Source: CAZFGK01 sp964518635
Lineage (GTDB): Bacteria > Zixibacteria > MSB-5A5 > GN15 > FEB-12
DNA length: 25,816 nucleotides
Direction of reading: 5' to 3'
Assembly: GCA_964518635.1 (NCBI GenBank)
Contig: CAZFGK010000027.1
Coordinates: 1-25,816, forward strand
Shown: positions 1-8,493 of the stretch, one piece after another
Layout of the letters: each line of letters opens with the position of its first letter
Numbering within the stretch: position 1 is the first letter of the stretch
The notes under the pieces: model-generated
What the model was told of the DNA's origin: nothing
What the model saw: the letters and a program-made list of their open reading frames with translations, nothing else
Databases searched by the model: none
Position numbers and translations under genes: made by a program

Positions 1-1603
1 TGAGGAGCCATTCCATCGATGTATCAGCACTCCCCGAGGCCAGCGGAATCGCCTGTGAAGCTGCCAGCGCATGCTCAGTGACCTTCGCGCCACCTGCCAT
101 CACCGGAGAAAGCCACTCTTCGAAGTAGTTATGAATTCCGCCAAAGGCGAGAATGTGTGGCAAGCCGACATATCCACCGACCACTGACAACACTGCCAGA
201 GCCATCAACGGGATGGTCATCGTCGAAGGGGATTCATGCAAATGCTCTTTGGTGTGATGATCCATCCGCTCTTTTCCGTAGAATGTCAGGAAGAGTAATC
301 GAAACATGTAGAAGGCAGTAAGCCCTGCGGTGAGAAATCCAATCAGCCAGAGTAGAAAACCGCCATTACTTGATGAGAATGATTTCCAGAGAATTTCATC
401 CTTCGAGAAAAATCCGGAGAGTCCCGGAATTCCCGCTATGGCAAGGGTTGCGATCAGCATGGTGGCGAAGGTAATCGGGAGATGTTTACGAAGGCCGCCC
501 ATTTTCCGCATATCCTGCTCATCCGACATCGCATGAATCACCGATCCCGCGCCAAGGAAGAGCAACGCCTTGAAAAATGCGTGGGTCATGAGATGGAAAA
601 CACCAGCGGTGAAGGATGCCACCCCACAGGCGAGAAACATATAGCCAAGCTGGCTGACCGTCGAATAGGCAAGCACTCGTTTGATGTCATTTTGCACGAG
701 ACCAATCGTCGCAGCAAAGAGCGCGGTGAGGGCACCAATGACCGCGATAACCATGAGCGCATCAGGCGCCATGATATAGAGCGCGTTGGATCGGGCAATC
801 ATATAGACACCGGCGGTGACCATTGTCGCGGCATGGATGAGCGCAGAGACTGGTGTCGGACCTTCCATTGCATCGGGAAGCCAGATATAGAGCGGGATCT
901 GCGCAGACTTTCCGGTAGCGCCGACAAAGAGAAGCAGACAGGCCGCGGTGATTAGCGTGCCACCAGCGACAAACATCCCCTTGTTTGCGATGACGTCCCC
1001 GTAGGTGAGTGAGCCGGTTGTCCAGAAGATGATAAAAAGACCTAACAGAAATCCGAAGTCACCAATACGATTGACGATGAACGCCTTCTTGGCGGCGTCA
1101 GTCGCCGACTGTTTTTCATACCAGAATCCGATCAGCAAGTAGGAGCAAAGTCCTACCCCTTCCCAACCGACAAACATGAGCAAATAGTTATCTGCCAGCA
1201 CGAGAGTCAGCATTGAGAAGGTGAAGAGATTCAGGTACGTGAAAAATCGCGCGAATGACGGATCATGCGACATGTAGCCAATACTATAGACATGGATGAG
1301 AAATCCAACCCCGGTCACGACCAGAATCATGATCGCCGAGAGTGGATCGAGCATCAATCCGAGATTCACCAGGAAATCTCCTGACTGAATCCACGGTGCG
1401 ATCACCTGATGCATCACGCGGGCATCCGCAGGCATCCCCTTGAGACTGAAAAAGAGACTGACTGAAATCAGAAACGCGAGTCCGACTGAACCACAGCCGA
1501 TGATCGACACCACTAATTTTGGCAGACGATTGAGAAAGAGTCCATTGATCAGGAAACCGACCAACGGCAACAATGGGACAAGATAGAGCATTTCAGCGTT
1601 CAC
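1..1603 (-). CDS. nuoL: NADH-quinone oxidoreductase subunit L (C-terminus beyond window)
   Basis: This is the distal antiporter-like subunit of complex I, one of the large membrane proteins of the proton-pumping arm. About 534 residues are visible; the family is usually 600-700, so the C-terminal part, including the end of the lateral helix, lies off the left edge. Translation of the minus strand reads continuously and shows the family signature GWEGVGLCSYLLIG, whose glutamate (about residue 148) is the conserved charged residue of TM5. It also shows GKSAQIPLYIWLPDAMEGPT, with the TM7 lysine at about residue 232, then HAATMV and LMTHAFFKALLFLGAGSVIH. I chose a GTG start at 1603 because GAGGAG lies 8 nt upstream; the in-frame ATG at 1591 is too far from it. 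It follows nuoK by 52 nt and is the last nuo gene visible; nuoM and nuoN would be expected next. Confidence 0.97.
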   Translation of the reverse strand, partial: MNAEMLYLVPLLPLVGFLINGLFLNRLPKLVVSIIGCGSVGLAFLISVSLFFSLKGMPADARVMHQVIAPWIQSGDFLVNLGLMLDPLSAIMILVVTGVGFLIHVYSIGYMSHDPSFARFFTYLNLFTFSMLTLVLADNYLLMFVGWEGVGLCSYLLIGFWYEKQSATDAAKKAFIVNRIGDFGFLLGLFIIFWTTGSLTYGDVIANKGMFVAGGTLITAACLLLFVGATGKSAQIPLYIWLPDAMEGPTPVSALIHAATMVTAGVYMIARSNALYIMAPDALMVIAVIGALTALFAATIGLVQNDIKRVLAYSTVSQLGYMFLACGVASFTAGVFHLMTHAFFKALLFLGAGSVIHAMSDEQDMRKMGGLRKHLPITFATMLIATLAIAGIPGLSGFFSKDEILWKSFSSSNGGFLLWLIGFLTAGLTAFYMFRLLFLTFYGKERMDHHTKEHLHESPSTMTIPLMALAVLSVVGGYVGLPHILAFGGIHNYFEEWLSPVMAGGAKVTEHALAASQAIPLASGSADTSMEWLL

Positions 1604-1611
1604 TTGCTGAG

Positions 1612-1617
1612 CTCCTC
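1612..1617 (-). promoter_or_regulatory. Ribosome binding site of nuoL
   Basis: The minus strand reads GAGGAG here, 8 nt before the GTG at 1603. This spacing decides the start of nuoL in favour of GTG rather than the ATG four codons further in. Confidence 0.6.
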
Positions 1618-1655
1618 TGCGACAGTTGTTGCCATGAAAGTCATCTTATTCATCT

Positions 1656-1958
1656 CTACCATTTCAAGAGATCAAATCTGTCGATATTGATGGTTTCACG
1701 GTTTCGATAGAGTGTCACCACCATCGAAAGGCCGACTGCTGCTTCCGCTGCTGCAACAGTGAGAGCCAGAAAGACAATGATATGCCCATCGACATTGGTG
1801 AGTGCGCGACTAAATGTAATCAGGGCGAGATTGGCGGAGTTGAGCATTAACTCAATCGACATGAACAGAATGATGATGTTCCGTGAGATGAGTACTCCCA
1901 GAATGCCAATTGAAAAAAGTACAACGGCAAGAACGAGGTAGGCAGTAATCGGAACCAT
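1656..1958 (-). CDS. nuoK: NADH-quinone oxidoreductase subunit K
   Basis: This is a small complex I membrane subunit (MrpC-like) of 100 residues, the family's normal length. It starts MVPITAYLVLAVVLFSIG and has three hydrophobic helices. The second contains the conserved intramembrane glutamate in FMSIELMLNSANLA, and the third carries another in AAAEAAVGL; both belong to the proton path of the family. The reading frame is open 24 codons further upstream, but that extension is arginine-rich and lies inside nuoJ, so the ATG at 1958 is preferred. It lies 1 nt after the nuoJ stop codon, which suggests translational coupling. Confidence 0.97.
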   Translation of the reverse strand: MVPITAYLVLAVVLFSIGILGVLISRNIIILFMSIELMLNSANLALITFSRALTNVDGHIIVFLALTVAAAEAAVGLSMVVTLYRNRETINIDRFDLLKW

Positions 1959-1959
1959 C

Positions 1960-2586
1960 TTAGTTCTTCGCCTTCTCTTTCGCTTCCTCAGCGGCATCGA
2001 ACTTGGTCTTCGCGGCGATGAGTTTCGCACGATGCTGTGCTAACACCGGACCGCTGCGTCGACTGTCTTCATCACGCTTCGCAAGCACCACTGCCCCAAC
2101 AACTGCAACCAATAGCAGAATGCCGGTCAGCTGAAAAGGATAGACATAGGTCGTGAACAATTTCATCGCAACATTCGGAATTTCACCGTAGGTCTCTGCC
2201 GGTCCTGTGACACCTGCGGTGGCATTCGGCAAGCCGATCTTTGTGACAATCAGACCGATTTCGACCGCAATCAAACCGCTCACGATAAATTTCACCGCGG
2301 TTTGCAGTCTGCCGGAGCCGGGACCGAGGTCCTCTTTCCCTCGCAAATTCAGAAGCATGATCACAAAGAGAAACAGCACCATGATCGCGCCGGTATAGAT
2401 GATGATCAAGAGTACACCAAGAAAGAGTGCAGACAACTGAACGTAGCAGATCGCCTGACCGAGAAGAGACAGAATCAGATACAAAACCGAAGCCACCGGA
2501 TTTCGCTGCGAAATCATCATCGTCGCCCCGAAAATGGCGATGACCGCGGCGACCAGAAAGATGAGGGAGTCGAGAGTGATACTCAT
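1960..2586 (-). CDS. nuoJ: NADH-quinone oxidoreductase subunit J
   Basis: This complex I membrane subunit has 208 residues. Five hydrophobic segments are visible. The conserved TM3 region reads LLIIIYTGAIMVLFLFVIML, the stretch that forms the pi-bulge helix in solved structures. After the last helix (about residue 168) comes a highly charged lysine, alanine and glutamate-rich cytoplasmic tail of about 40 residues, somewhat longer than in E. coli. The ATG overlaps the end of nuoI by 4 nt (ATGA), and nuoK follows after 1 nt, so it is clearly part of one message. Its job is to link the quinone-reaction site to the antiporter-like subunits. Confidence 0.97.
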   Translation of the reverse strand: MSITLDSLIFLVAAVIAIFGATMMISQRNPVASVLYLILSLLGQAICYVQLSALFLGVLLIIIYTGAIMVLFLFVIMLLNLRGKEDLGPGSGRLQTAVKFIVSGLIAVEIGLIVTKIGLPNATAGVTGPAETYGEIPNVAMKLFTTYVYPFQLTGILLLVAVVGAVVLAKRDEDSRRSGPVLAQHRAKLIAAKTKFDAAEEAKEKAKN

Positions 2587-3089
2587 GTTCGGGCGTTCTT
2601 GACTCCAAAATTACGACGCGTGCGTCGAATGGTCTCTTTCACCGGGTTGTCTTTTCGCGGATGCTTCACCAGCAGCATTTCTTTGTCATAGATAAAAGCA
2701 TCCCGATTGTCATTGGCGAATTCGTATTCCCGACCGAGGAAGATTGCCTCTTCGGGGCATGCCTCTTCACAGTAGCCGCAGAAAATACAGCGAAGCATAT
2801 TGATTTCGTAAAGCTTCGCGTATCGCTCCCCTTTTTCATTCTCAGCCGGCTCCATATAAATCGCATCCGCAGGGCAGGCAGCGGCGCAGAGTCCACAACA
2901 CACACATCGCTCGGAGCCGTCATCGTAGCGTTCAAGATAGTGCAGCCCTTTATAGCGGGGTGCCATCGGTTTTTTCTTTTTTGGGTAATCCAATGTAACC
3001 GGCTTCTTGAACATGGTCCCAAAGGTCACCATGAAACCCTGAGGCATTTTCAGAAAGACAGAAATCAGGGCGCGAAGGACACTACTCAT
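2583..3089 (-). CDS. nuoI: NADH-quinone oxidoreductase subunit I (2x[4Fe-4S] ferredoxin-like)
   Basis: This peripheral-arm subunit holds clusters N6a and N6b, which pass electrons to N2 in NuoB. It is 168 residues long from the ATG at 3089. Two CxxCxxCxxxCP motifs are seen: CVCCGLCAAACP (Cys 62, 65, 68, 72) and CIFCGYCEEACP (Cys 101, 104, 107, 111). An amphipathic N-terminal helix (SSVLRALISVFLKMPQGF) probably contacts NuoH. An in-frame GTG at 3098 would add three residues, but GGTGA lies 5 nt before the ATG and nothing similar precedes the GTG. A 45-nt gap separates it from nuoH, and it overlaps nuoJ by 4 nt. Confidence 0.97.
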   Translation of the reverse strand: MSSVLRALISVFLKMPQGFMVTFGTMFKKPVTLDYPKKKKPMAPRYKGLHYLERYDDGSERCVCCGLCAAACPADAIYMEPAENEKGERYAKLYEINMLRCIFCGYCEEACPEEAIFLGREYEFANDNRDAFIYDKEMLLVKHPRKDNPVKETIRRTRRNFGVKNART

Positions 3090-3134
3090 GGCAGTCACCA
3101 GCTTTAACGGCTCGGACGATGATGAGATTATCGG

Positions 3135-4139
3135 TTACTGATTCCATACTACAAAGAATCCTGTGATCAGAGTGTTCAGAAGCGCGAGCGGAAAGAGAAC
3201 TTTCCAGCCGAATGACATCAACTGGTCATAACGGAATCGCGGGAAGGTCGCACGGAGCCAGATATAGAAGACCATCACCGCGAGGACTTTCAGGAAATAC
3301 CACCAGATTCCATCCGGTCCCGGCCCGGTCCAGCCCCCCAAAAAGAGCGTAGTCGCAACGCAGGAGACAGCGATCATGTTCGCATATTCGGCGATGAAGA
3401 ACATCCCGAATCGCATCGAGGAATACTCGGTATGATAGCCACCAGTCAGTTCTGATTCTGCTTCAGGAAGATCGAATGGTGCGCGATTGGTTTCGGCAAT
3501 GGCGCAGGTGAGATAGAGCATGAAACCGAGCGGCTGTTTCCAGATATACCAATTCTGGAAAAAGAACAATTCAGAGTCACTTCCCTGCTGATTCACAAGT
3601 GTCGTCAGTGACAGAGTGTCGGCGATAAGCACAACTCCAATGATCGAAAGACCGTACGCGATTTCATACGAAATCATCTGGGCTGATGAACGCAGTCCAC
3701 CAAGCAAAGAGTATTTCGAGCCGGAAGACCAGCCGGCGAGAATGATGCCGTAGATCCCCAATGATGTCGTCGCAAAGATCCAAAGGACACCGATATTCAG
3801 ATCGGAAATCACGCCGTTGATCTGATAGCCAAAGACATTGATCTCCCCGAAAAACGGAATCACCGCAAATGACATCATCGCCGGTATAAACGCGACAATG
3901 GGCGCTAATTTGTATGCAAAGCCCTCAACATACTTGGGAGTGATATCTTCCTTGAAGATCATCTTCACGGCATCAGCGAGCGGTGTCAAAAGTCCCCACG
4001 GGCCAGCAGTGATCGGCCCCATACGCTGCTGCATGGAGGCAACGACGCGACGTTCCAGCAGCGTTGCATACGCACACAAAGTCAGAACAACGACTGCCAA
4101 CAACGCGACTTTGATGACTGAGATGATCAGGAGCTCCAT
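3135..4139 (-). CDS. nuoH: NADH-quinone oxidoreductase subunit H
   Basis: This membrane subunit of 334 residues forms much of the quinone chamber between the peripheral and membrane arms. Family signatures are LLERRVVASMQQRMGP near the N-terminus, the loop ending in ITPKYV, and AETNRAPFDLPEAESELTGG, the acidic loop facing NuoB and NuoD. About eight hydrophobic helices are visible. The ATG at 4139 begins 1 nt after the nuoG stop, with GAAGGA 4 nt upstream. Confidence 0.98.
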   Translation of the reverse strand: MELLIISVIKVALLAVVVLTLCAYATLLERRVVASMQQRMGPITAGPWGLLTPLADAVKMIFKEDITPKYVEGFAYKLAPIVAFIPAMMSFAVIPFFGEINVFGYQINGVISDLNIGVLWIFATTSLGIYGIILAGWSSGSKYSLLGGLRSSAQMISYEIAYGLSIIGVVLIADTLSLTTLVNQQGSDSELFFFQNWYIWKQPLGFMLYLTCAIAETNRAPFDLPEAESELTGGYHTEYSSMRFGMFFIAEYANMIAVSCVATTLFLGGWTGPGPDGIWWYFLKVLAVMVFYIWLRATFPRFRYDQLMSFGWKVLFPLALLNTLITGFFVVWNQ

Positions 4140-4140
4140 G

Positions 4141-6681
4141 CTATCCTTCGATCCTGCTCAGTCTGGCACGGTCAACACGACGTCTGCGTGTCTGGAGAGT
4201 ATTCACCGGAAATGCGGAAAAATTACGCGGAATCAGACAGACATTGGTATCGAGCTGTTTCGAGAGACGAACCGGCAGAATCATTTTAGATGATTCGGTT
4301 TCGATCCGAATCGGGTCTCCGTCTTCGACCTTCAGCGAATGCGCTAAGTCAGTCGAAATTTCGGCATATGCTTCCCCGGCGAAACGATTGAGCGAAGGGG
4401 CTTTCTCGGTGAGATGCCCGCAATGATGCGGATCATCACCAATGAACAACGAAACGGGATATTCCTGCGCCGGTTCATCGGCTGACGACACCACCTGCAG
4501 ATAACTCGACGGCCATGGTATGGAGATGACATTTTCCGCCACTCCGGCGGCAATCTGCTGGATGACCTTTTCCTGTATCGGTTTGCCGCAGGCATTTGAA
4601 AGTGCACTGATTAGTTCGACCGCTGTTTTCGAATCTGTCCGCGGTTTCATCCCTGCCGCTGAACACTGCACTACGCCTTCAAGATTTGTATAGCTCCCGG
4701 CTGTTTCGCCGAATGATGCAAGCGGAAGGACGACATCGGCCATAGCGGTCGTCTCAGTTTCGAACAAGTCAGCCACGACCAGAAAATCGAGCTTTCGCAT
4801 TCCCTCGCTGATGTAGTTCCGATCCGGTGCAAGCATCACCGGATTCTGACCAATGACCATCAATGCACCAAGTTCCCCTTTATGCATGGCAGTCAGTATC
4901 TCGTCAGTAGAAAATCCAGATTCAGTATTCATTTCGCCGAGCGGTGCAAGGAGAGTTTTTGTACTGCTCCAAAGTTCAGGGGCGACGCCGGTTCGATCCG
5001 CTCCGCGTGAATTGCTGTAACGGGAGAGAATTCCGATTTGACCTTTACGATCAAGTCCGAAGGCGAGGCGAAGATTCGACATTGCGATGGAAAGTGTTTC
5101 CCGGTCGCGCGACAGACAGACCAGTTCACCCGCGATGAATGAAACTGAGCGGGCTTCTGCCAGATTTTTTGCAACCAGACGAAGATCATCAGCACTCACA
5201 CCAGCCGCAGTTGCGGCGTCAGCGACCGTCGCGTAGGGCAGCGCTTTCTTGAGTGCGTCTGGCTGCTCGACAATACCCATCTCAATCGCAGCAAGGCAGA
5301 GTCCGTTGAGCAGATGCTCTTTGGTACCCGGATTACAAACGACTTCGAGCGTAGCGATATCAGATGCCTTCGTTGAATACGGATTCAGCAAGAATACTTT
5401 TGCGTTTGAAAACTGATGAGCTTTTCTCAGACGGAGATATTCATTGTGATGTTCCCGATGTAAATCAGAACCGAACACCACGGTAACTTCGGAAGTATCC
5501 AATGCCGCAATCGAAATTGGCTGGCTAAAAGCAGCCGCAAATGTACTCGCATACCCCTTGCCGATAGCACGCCCGTCGAAGCGATAATCGACATTCGGTG
5601 AACCGAGCGTTCCGCGCATGAGGGCGGCGAAAGCGATCATACTCTCGTTGGAAAGTGTCGGCGAAATCAGACCAGCAATCCCTTTGGAGCCACGCTTTGA
5701 CTTGATCTCAGCCAGTCGCTTGGCAATGAATCCAAGTGCTTCATCCCAGGTTGCTTTGACCTGTGTCCCATTTTTCCGAATGAGTGGGGTCAGCAGACGA
5801 TCTTCAGCGGTAGCGACCTGATAGCCATAACGGACGACGTCGGACAACCAACCGTCGTCGATGCTGTCATTTCTGCGGCTCGTTACTCTGAAAATTTTAT
5901 TCTGATGGCGTTCGCAGAAATAGGTCGTATTCACACCCGAACTTGAATAAGGATCAAGGGATGCATGCTGCTGGGTAAGCCAGACACGAATTTTGTAGCG
6001 CCAGTCGGTATTCGTGAGTGCGCCGACCGGACAGATTTCTACCAAATTCCCCGAAAATGGATTGGAAACCTCTTCTCCGGGGGCCGCATTTATTTCAGTG
6101 ATATTTCCGCGCTCGTAGGCACCAAGATCATATTCACCGAATGCTTCTTTATTTGCGCGGACACATTTGTAGCAGAGAATGCAGCGATTCCGATTGAGGA
6201 CAATCTCCGGGCCGATTTTCTTGTCATCAAAGGTGGTCTGTTCGGCGCCGTCAGTGAATCGATATTTCTGGAAATCAAAACGGCTGTCATCGAATCCGTG
6301 CGCAAAGGTAAGATCCTGCAGGTCGCATTCTCCCCCCTTATCGCAGGTCGGACAATCGAGCGGATGATTGATCAGGGTAAATTCGAGCACACCTTTGCGC
6401 CCACGCTTAACCATATCGGAATCGGAATGAACGACCATTCCATTCGTGGCTTCGGTCGCGCAGGAGACCATAAGTTTCGGAATCTTCTCGATTTCGACAT
6501 AGCACATACGGCAGGAGCCGACCGGTTTCAGTTTCGGATGGTAGCAGAAAAACGGAATCTTGACCTGATGATCAAGCGCCGCCTGCAAGACCGTTGTCCC
6601 TTTCGGCACGGTCAAACTCTGACCGTCAAGGGTGAAAGTGACGGTCTCTACTGTAGCCGATGTTGTCGTTCTCATAGCCAT
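4141..6681 (-). CDS. nuoG: NADH-quinone oxidoreductase subunit G (lacks N7 cluster ligands)
   Basis: This is the 75-kDa iron-sulfur subunit of the NADH module, 846 residues from the ATG at 6681, which lies 1 nt after the nuoF stop. The N-terminus is a [2Fe-2S] domain (Cys 46, 57, 60, 74), followed by the His/Cys [4Fe-4S] site N5 (His 106, Cys 110, 113, 119) and site N4 (CILCYKC, Cys 167, 170, 173, with Cys 217 in EICPVGAL). The rest is a degenerate molybdopterin-oxidoreductase fold. The optional N7 cluster site is recognisable at residues 243-280 but has no cysteine ligands: DPYSSSGV stands where CxxCxxxC would be, and WLSD replaces WLCD. Longer starts (ATG at 6723, TTG at 6729) exist but overlap nuoF and have no ribosome site. 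Confidence 0.97.
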   Translation of the reverse strand: MAMRTTTSATVETVTFTLDGQSLTVPKGTTVLQAALDHQVKIPFFCYHPKLKPVGSCRMCYVEIEKIPKLMVSCATEATNGMVVHSDSDMVKRGRKGVLEFTLINHPLDCPTCDKGGECDLQDLTFAHGFDDSRFDFQKYRFTDGAEQTTFDDKKIGPEIVLNRNRCILCYKCVRANKEAFGEYDLGAYERGNITEINAAPGEEVSNPFSGNLVEICPVGALTNTDWRYKIRVWLTQQHASLDPYSSSGVNTTYFCERHQNKIFRVTSRRNDSIDDGWLSDVVRYGYQVATAEDRLLTPLIRKNGTQVKATWDEALGFIAKRLAEIKSKRGSKGIAGLISPTLSNESMIAFAALMRGTLGSPNVDYRFDGRAIGKGYASTFAAAFSQPISIAALDTSEVTVVFGSDLHREHHNEYLRLRKAHQFSNAKVFLLNPYSTKASDIATLEVVCNPGTKEHLLNGLCLAAIEMGIVEQPDALKKALPYATVADAATAAGVSADDLRLVAKNLAEARSVSFIAGELVCLSRDRETLSIAMSNLRLAFGLDRKGQIGILSRYSNSRGADRTGVAPELWSSTKTLLAPLGEMNTESGFSTDEILTAMHKGELGALMVIGQNPVMLAPDRNYISEGMRKLDFLVVADLFETETTAMADVVLPLASFGETAGSYTNLEGVVQCSAAGMKPRTDSKTAVELISALSNACGKPIQEKVIQQIAAGVAENVISIPWPSSYLQVVSSADEPAQEYPVSLFIGDDPHHCGHLTEKAPSLNRFAGEAYAEISTDLAHSLKVEDGDPIRIETESSKMILPVRLSKQLDTNVCLIPRNFSAFPVNTLQTRRRRVDRARLSRIEG

Positions 6682-6682
6682 A

Positions 6683-8017
6683 TCAAGCGAAAGCAAAGTT
6701 GGTTTGGATTTGTGGACGACCATGCGCAATGGCGTATTCCCATTCTGGTCGCCAGTGCTTGATCGCAGATTGAATTGGCATCACGGCAGCATCTCCCAAC
6801 GGGCAGATGGTACGTCCGAGGATATTCTCGCACAAGGATTCTATCTTTTCAATATCACCAGGGCGGCCGTTACCGTGCAGAATGTTCCCGATCACCTGCT
6901 CCAGCCAGCCGGTCCCCTCACGGCACGGCGTGCATTTTCCGCATGATTCATGGCGGAAGAAGTGGATCAATTTGTAAATAGTCCAGATGATGCAGGTGTC
7001 TTCGTCGAAAACAATCACCGCTCCGGAGCCGAGCATTGAACCTTTGGCAGTAAGAGATTCATAGTCAAGACCGACATCAATCATGTCGGGAGTCAGAAAC
7101 GGCGTGGATGCCCCTCCGGGGATCACCCCTTTGAGCTTCTTGTCACCGAGAATGCCGCCACCATAGGCAGGATCATAGATCAACTTCTTGAGTGGAAAGC
7201 CAAGTTCGACTTCATAGTTCCCCGGCTGCTTCACATGACCAGACAATGAGAAGAGCTTCGAACCGGCAGATTTTTCCGTACCCATCGTCTTGTACCAGGC
7301 GGCACCGCGATTCACGATGTGAGTGACAGCAGCCAGAGTCTCGACATTGTTCACGATGGTCGGTGAGGCATAAAGCCCCTCGACAGCTGGAAACGGAGGA
7401 CGAATACGCGACAACCCCTTCTCCCCTTCGAGAGAATTGAGTAATGCCGTCTCTTCACCACAGATATAAGCACCGCCACCAGTATGAATGACCAGATCAA
7501 GATCGTATCCAGAGCCGTAGATATTTTTCCCAAGATGTCCTGCGGCGTATGCTTCGCGCATGGCCTTTTCCATTACACGAATCGACTCGTTGAATTCGCC
7601 GCGGATATAGCAGAACATGAGCTTTGATTTGATTGCAAACGCACCGATCGCCATCCCCTCGATCACCCCGTGCGGATCACGTTCCATCAGGACGCGATCT
7701 TTACAGGTGCCGGGTTCGGATTCATCGGCATTGCAGACTAAATAGCGGGCTTTCGGCGAATCTTTGGGGACAAAACTCCACTTCATGCCGGTCGGAAATC
7801 CGGCACCACCACGTCCACGAAGCCCGGAGGCCTTTACTTCGGTGATCAGCTCATCAGAGGACATCGAAGTCAGGACTTTTTTCCATGCGGTATAACCGCC
7901 ATGCGCGACATAAGTCGCGAGCTTTGGTTGCTCAGGGTCTTCGACATATTTGAACAGATGCAGACGGTCGCTCGTGGCGACTTCCTTTGCATTCGTTCTG
8001 ACCGGTGAGTAAAACAT
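6683..8017 (-). CDS. nuoF: NADH-quinone oxidoreductase subunit F (FMN/NADH-binding)
   Basis: This subunit oxidises NADH through FMN and passes electrons to cluster N3. It is 444 residues long. GLRGRGGAGFPTGMKW (glycines at about 68-77) is the NADH/FMN site. CNADESEPGTCKDR and AYICGEETALLNSLEG are family signatures. The C-terminal N3 ligands are ESCGKCTPC (Cys 359, 362, 365) and TICPLGDA (Cys 405). I chose the ATG at 8017, which shares one base with the nuoE TGA stop (TGATG) and has AAGG 4 nt upstream; a TTG one codon earlier (8020) is also possible. NuoE and NuoG are its direct partners and its immediate neighbours. Confidence 0.98.
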   Translation of the reverse strand: MFYSPVRTNAKEVATSDRLHLFKYVEDPEQPKLATYVAHGGYTAWKKVLTSMSSDELITEVKASGLRGRGGAGFPTGMKWSFVPKDSPKARYLVCNADESEPGTCKDRVLMERDPHGVIEGMAIGAFAIKSKLMFCYIRGEFNESIRVMEKAMREAYAAGHLGKNIYGSGYDLDLVIHTGGGAYICGEETALLNSLEGEKGLSRIRPPFPAVEGLYASPTIVNNVETLAAVTHIVNRGAAWYKTMGTEKSAGSKLFSLSGHVKQPGNYEVELGFPLKKLIYDPAYGGGILGDKKLKGVIPGGASTPFLTPDMIDVGLDYESLTAKGSMLGSGAVIVFDEDTCIIWTIYKLIHFFRHESCGKCTPCREGTGWLEQVIGNILHGNGRPGDIEKIESLCENILGRTICPLGDAAVMPIQSAIKHWRPEWEYAIAHGRPQIQTNFAFA

Positions 8018-8493
8018 CAACCCTTCTTCTTCATCTCTTCTATGATCGCGTCTACTTTTGCACGATCAAGATTTTCGTAGAACTGGTCATTGATCTGCAT
8101 CATCGGGGCCGTTGCACAGGAACCGAGACATTCGACGGTCTTGAGCGTAAATTTCCGATCAGGAGTGGTCTCCCCTTTGCTAATTCCCAGTTTCTGTTCG
8201 AGATAGCTGGTGAGGCCGTCATTGCCGACCAATGCGCAGGAGATATTGTGACAGACCTGAATCAGATTTTTCCCGACTGGCTCTTTTGGGAAGAGGGTAT
8301 AGAAAGTTGCGGCTTCAGCAATCTCGACATACGGGATATCAATGATCGTTGAAATCTCTCTATAGATATCATCATTCAGATGTCCGACCTGCTCAAATGC
8401 AATGGTAATCGCCGGCAAAATGACTGACTTCCGCTTCGGATACAGCGGGAGTTTGGCTTTTATTTTTGCGACTGAATCGGCGTTAAGAATCAT
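8017..8493 (-). CDS. nuoE: NADH-quinone oxidoreductase subunit E ([2Fe-2S], thioredoxin-like)
   Basis: This 158-residue, 24-kDa-type subunit carries the off-path [2Fe-2S] cluster N1a and binds NuoF. The ligand pattern is complete: CHNISC (C-x4-C), then ECLGSC (C-x3-C) about 35 residues later, followed by ATAPMMQIND. The N-terminal helical part includes the usual ATFYTLF segment. GAGAGGT lies 6 nt before the ATG. The start overlaps the end of nuoD by 4 nt (ATGA), and its stop shares a base with the nuoF start. Confidence 0.97.
   Translation of the reverse strand: MILNADSVAKIKAKLPLYPKRKSVILPAITIAFEQVGHLNDDIYREISTIIDIPYVEIAEAATFYTLFPKEPVGKNLIQVCHNISCALVGNDGLTSYLEQKLGISKGETTPDRKFTLKTVECLGSCATAPMMQINDQFYENLDRAKVDAIIEEMKKKG

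Noticed and set aside
482..955. 157-residue plus-strand open frame
   Set aside because: It is antisense to nuoL, whose minus-strand frame reads through all the conserved transmembrane motifs without a stop. The plus-strand product is hydrophilic with no family resemblance.
5965..6762. 265-residue plus-strand open frame
   Set aside because: It lies antisense to nuoG and the end of nuoF, whose products have complete family motifs. The translation has no recognisable domain and is a by-product of the codon use of nuoG.
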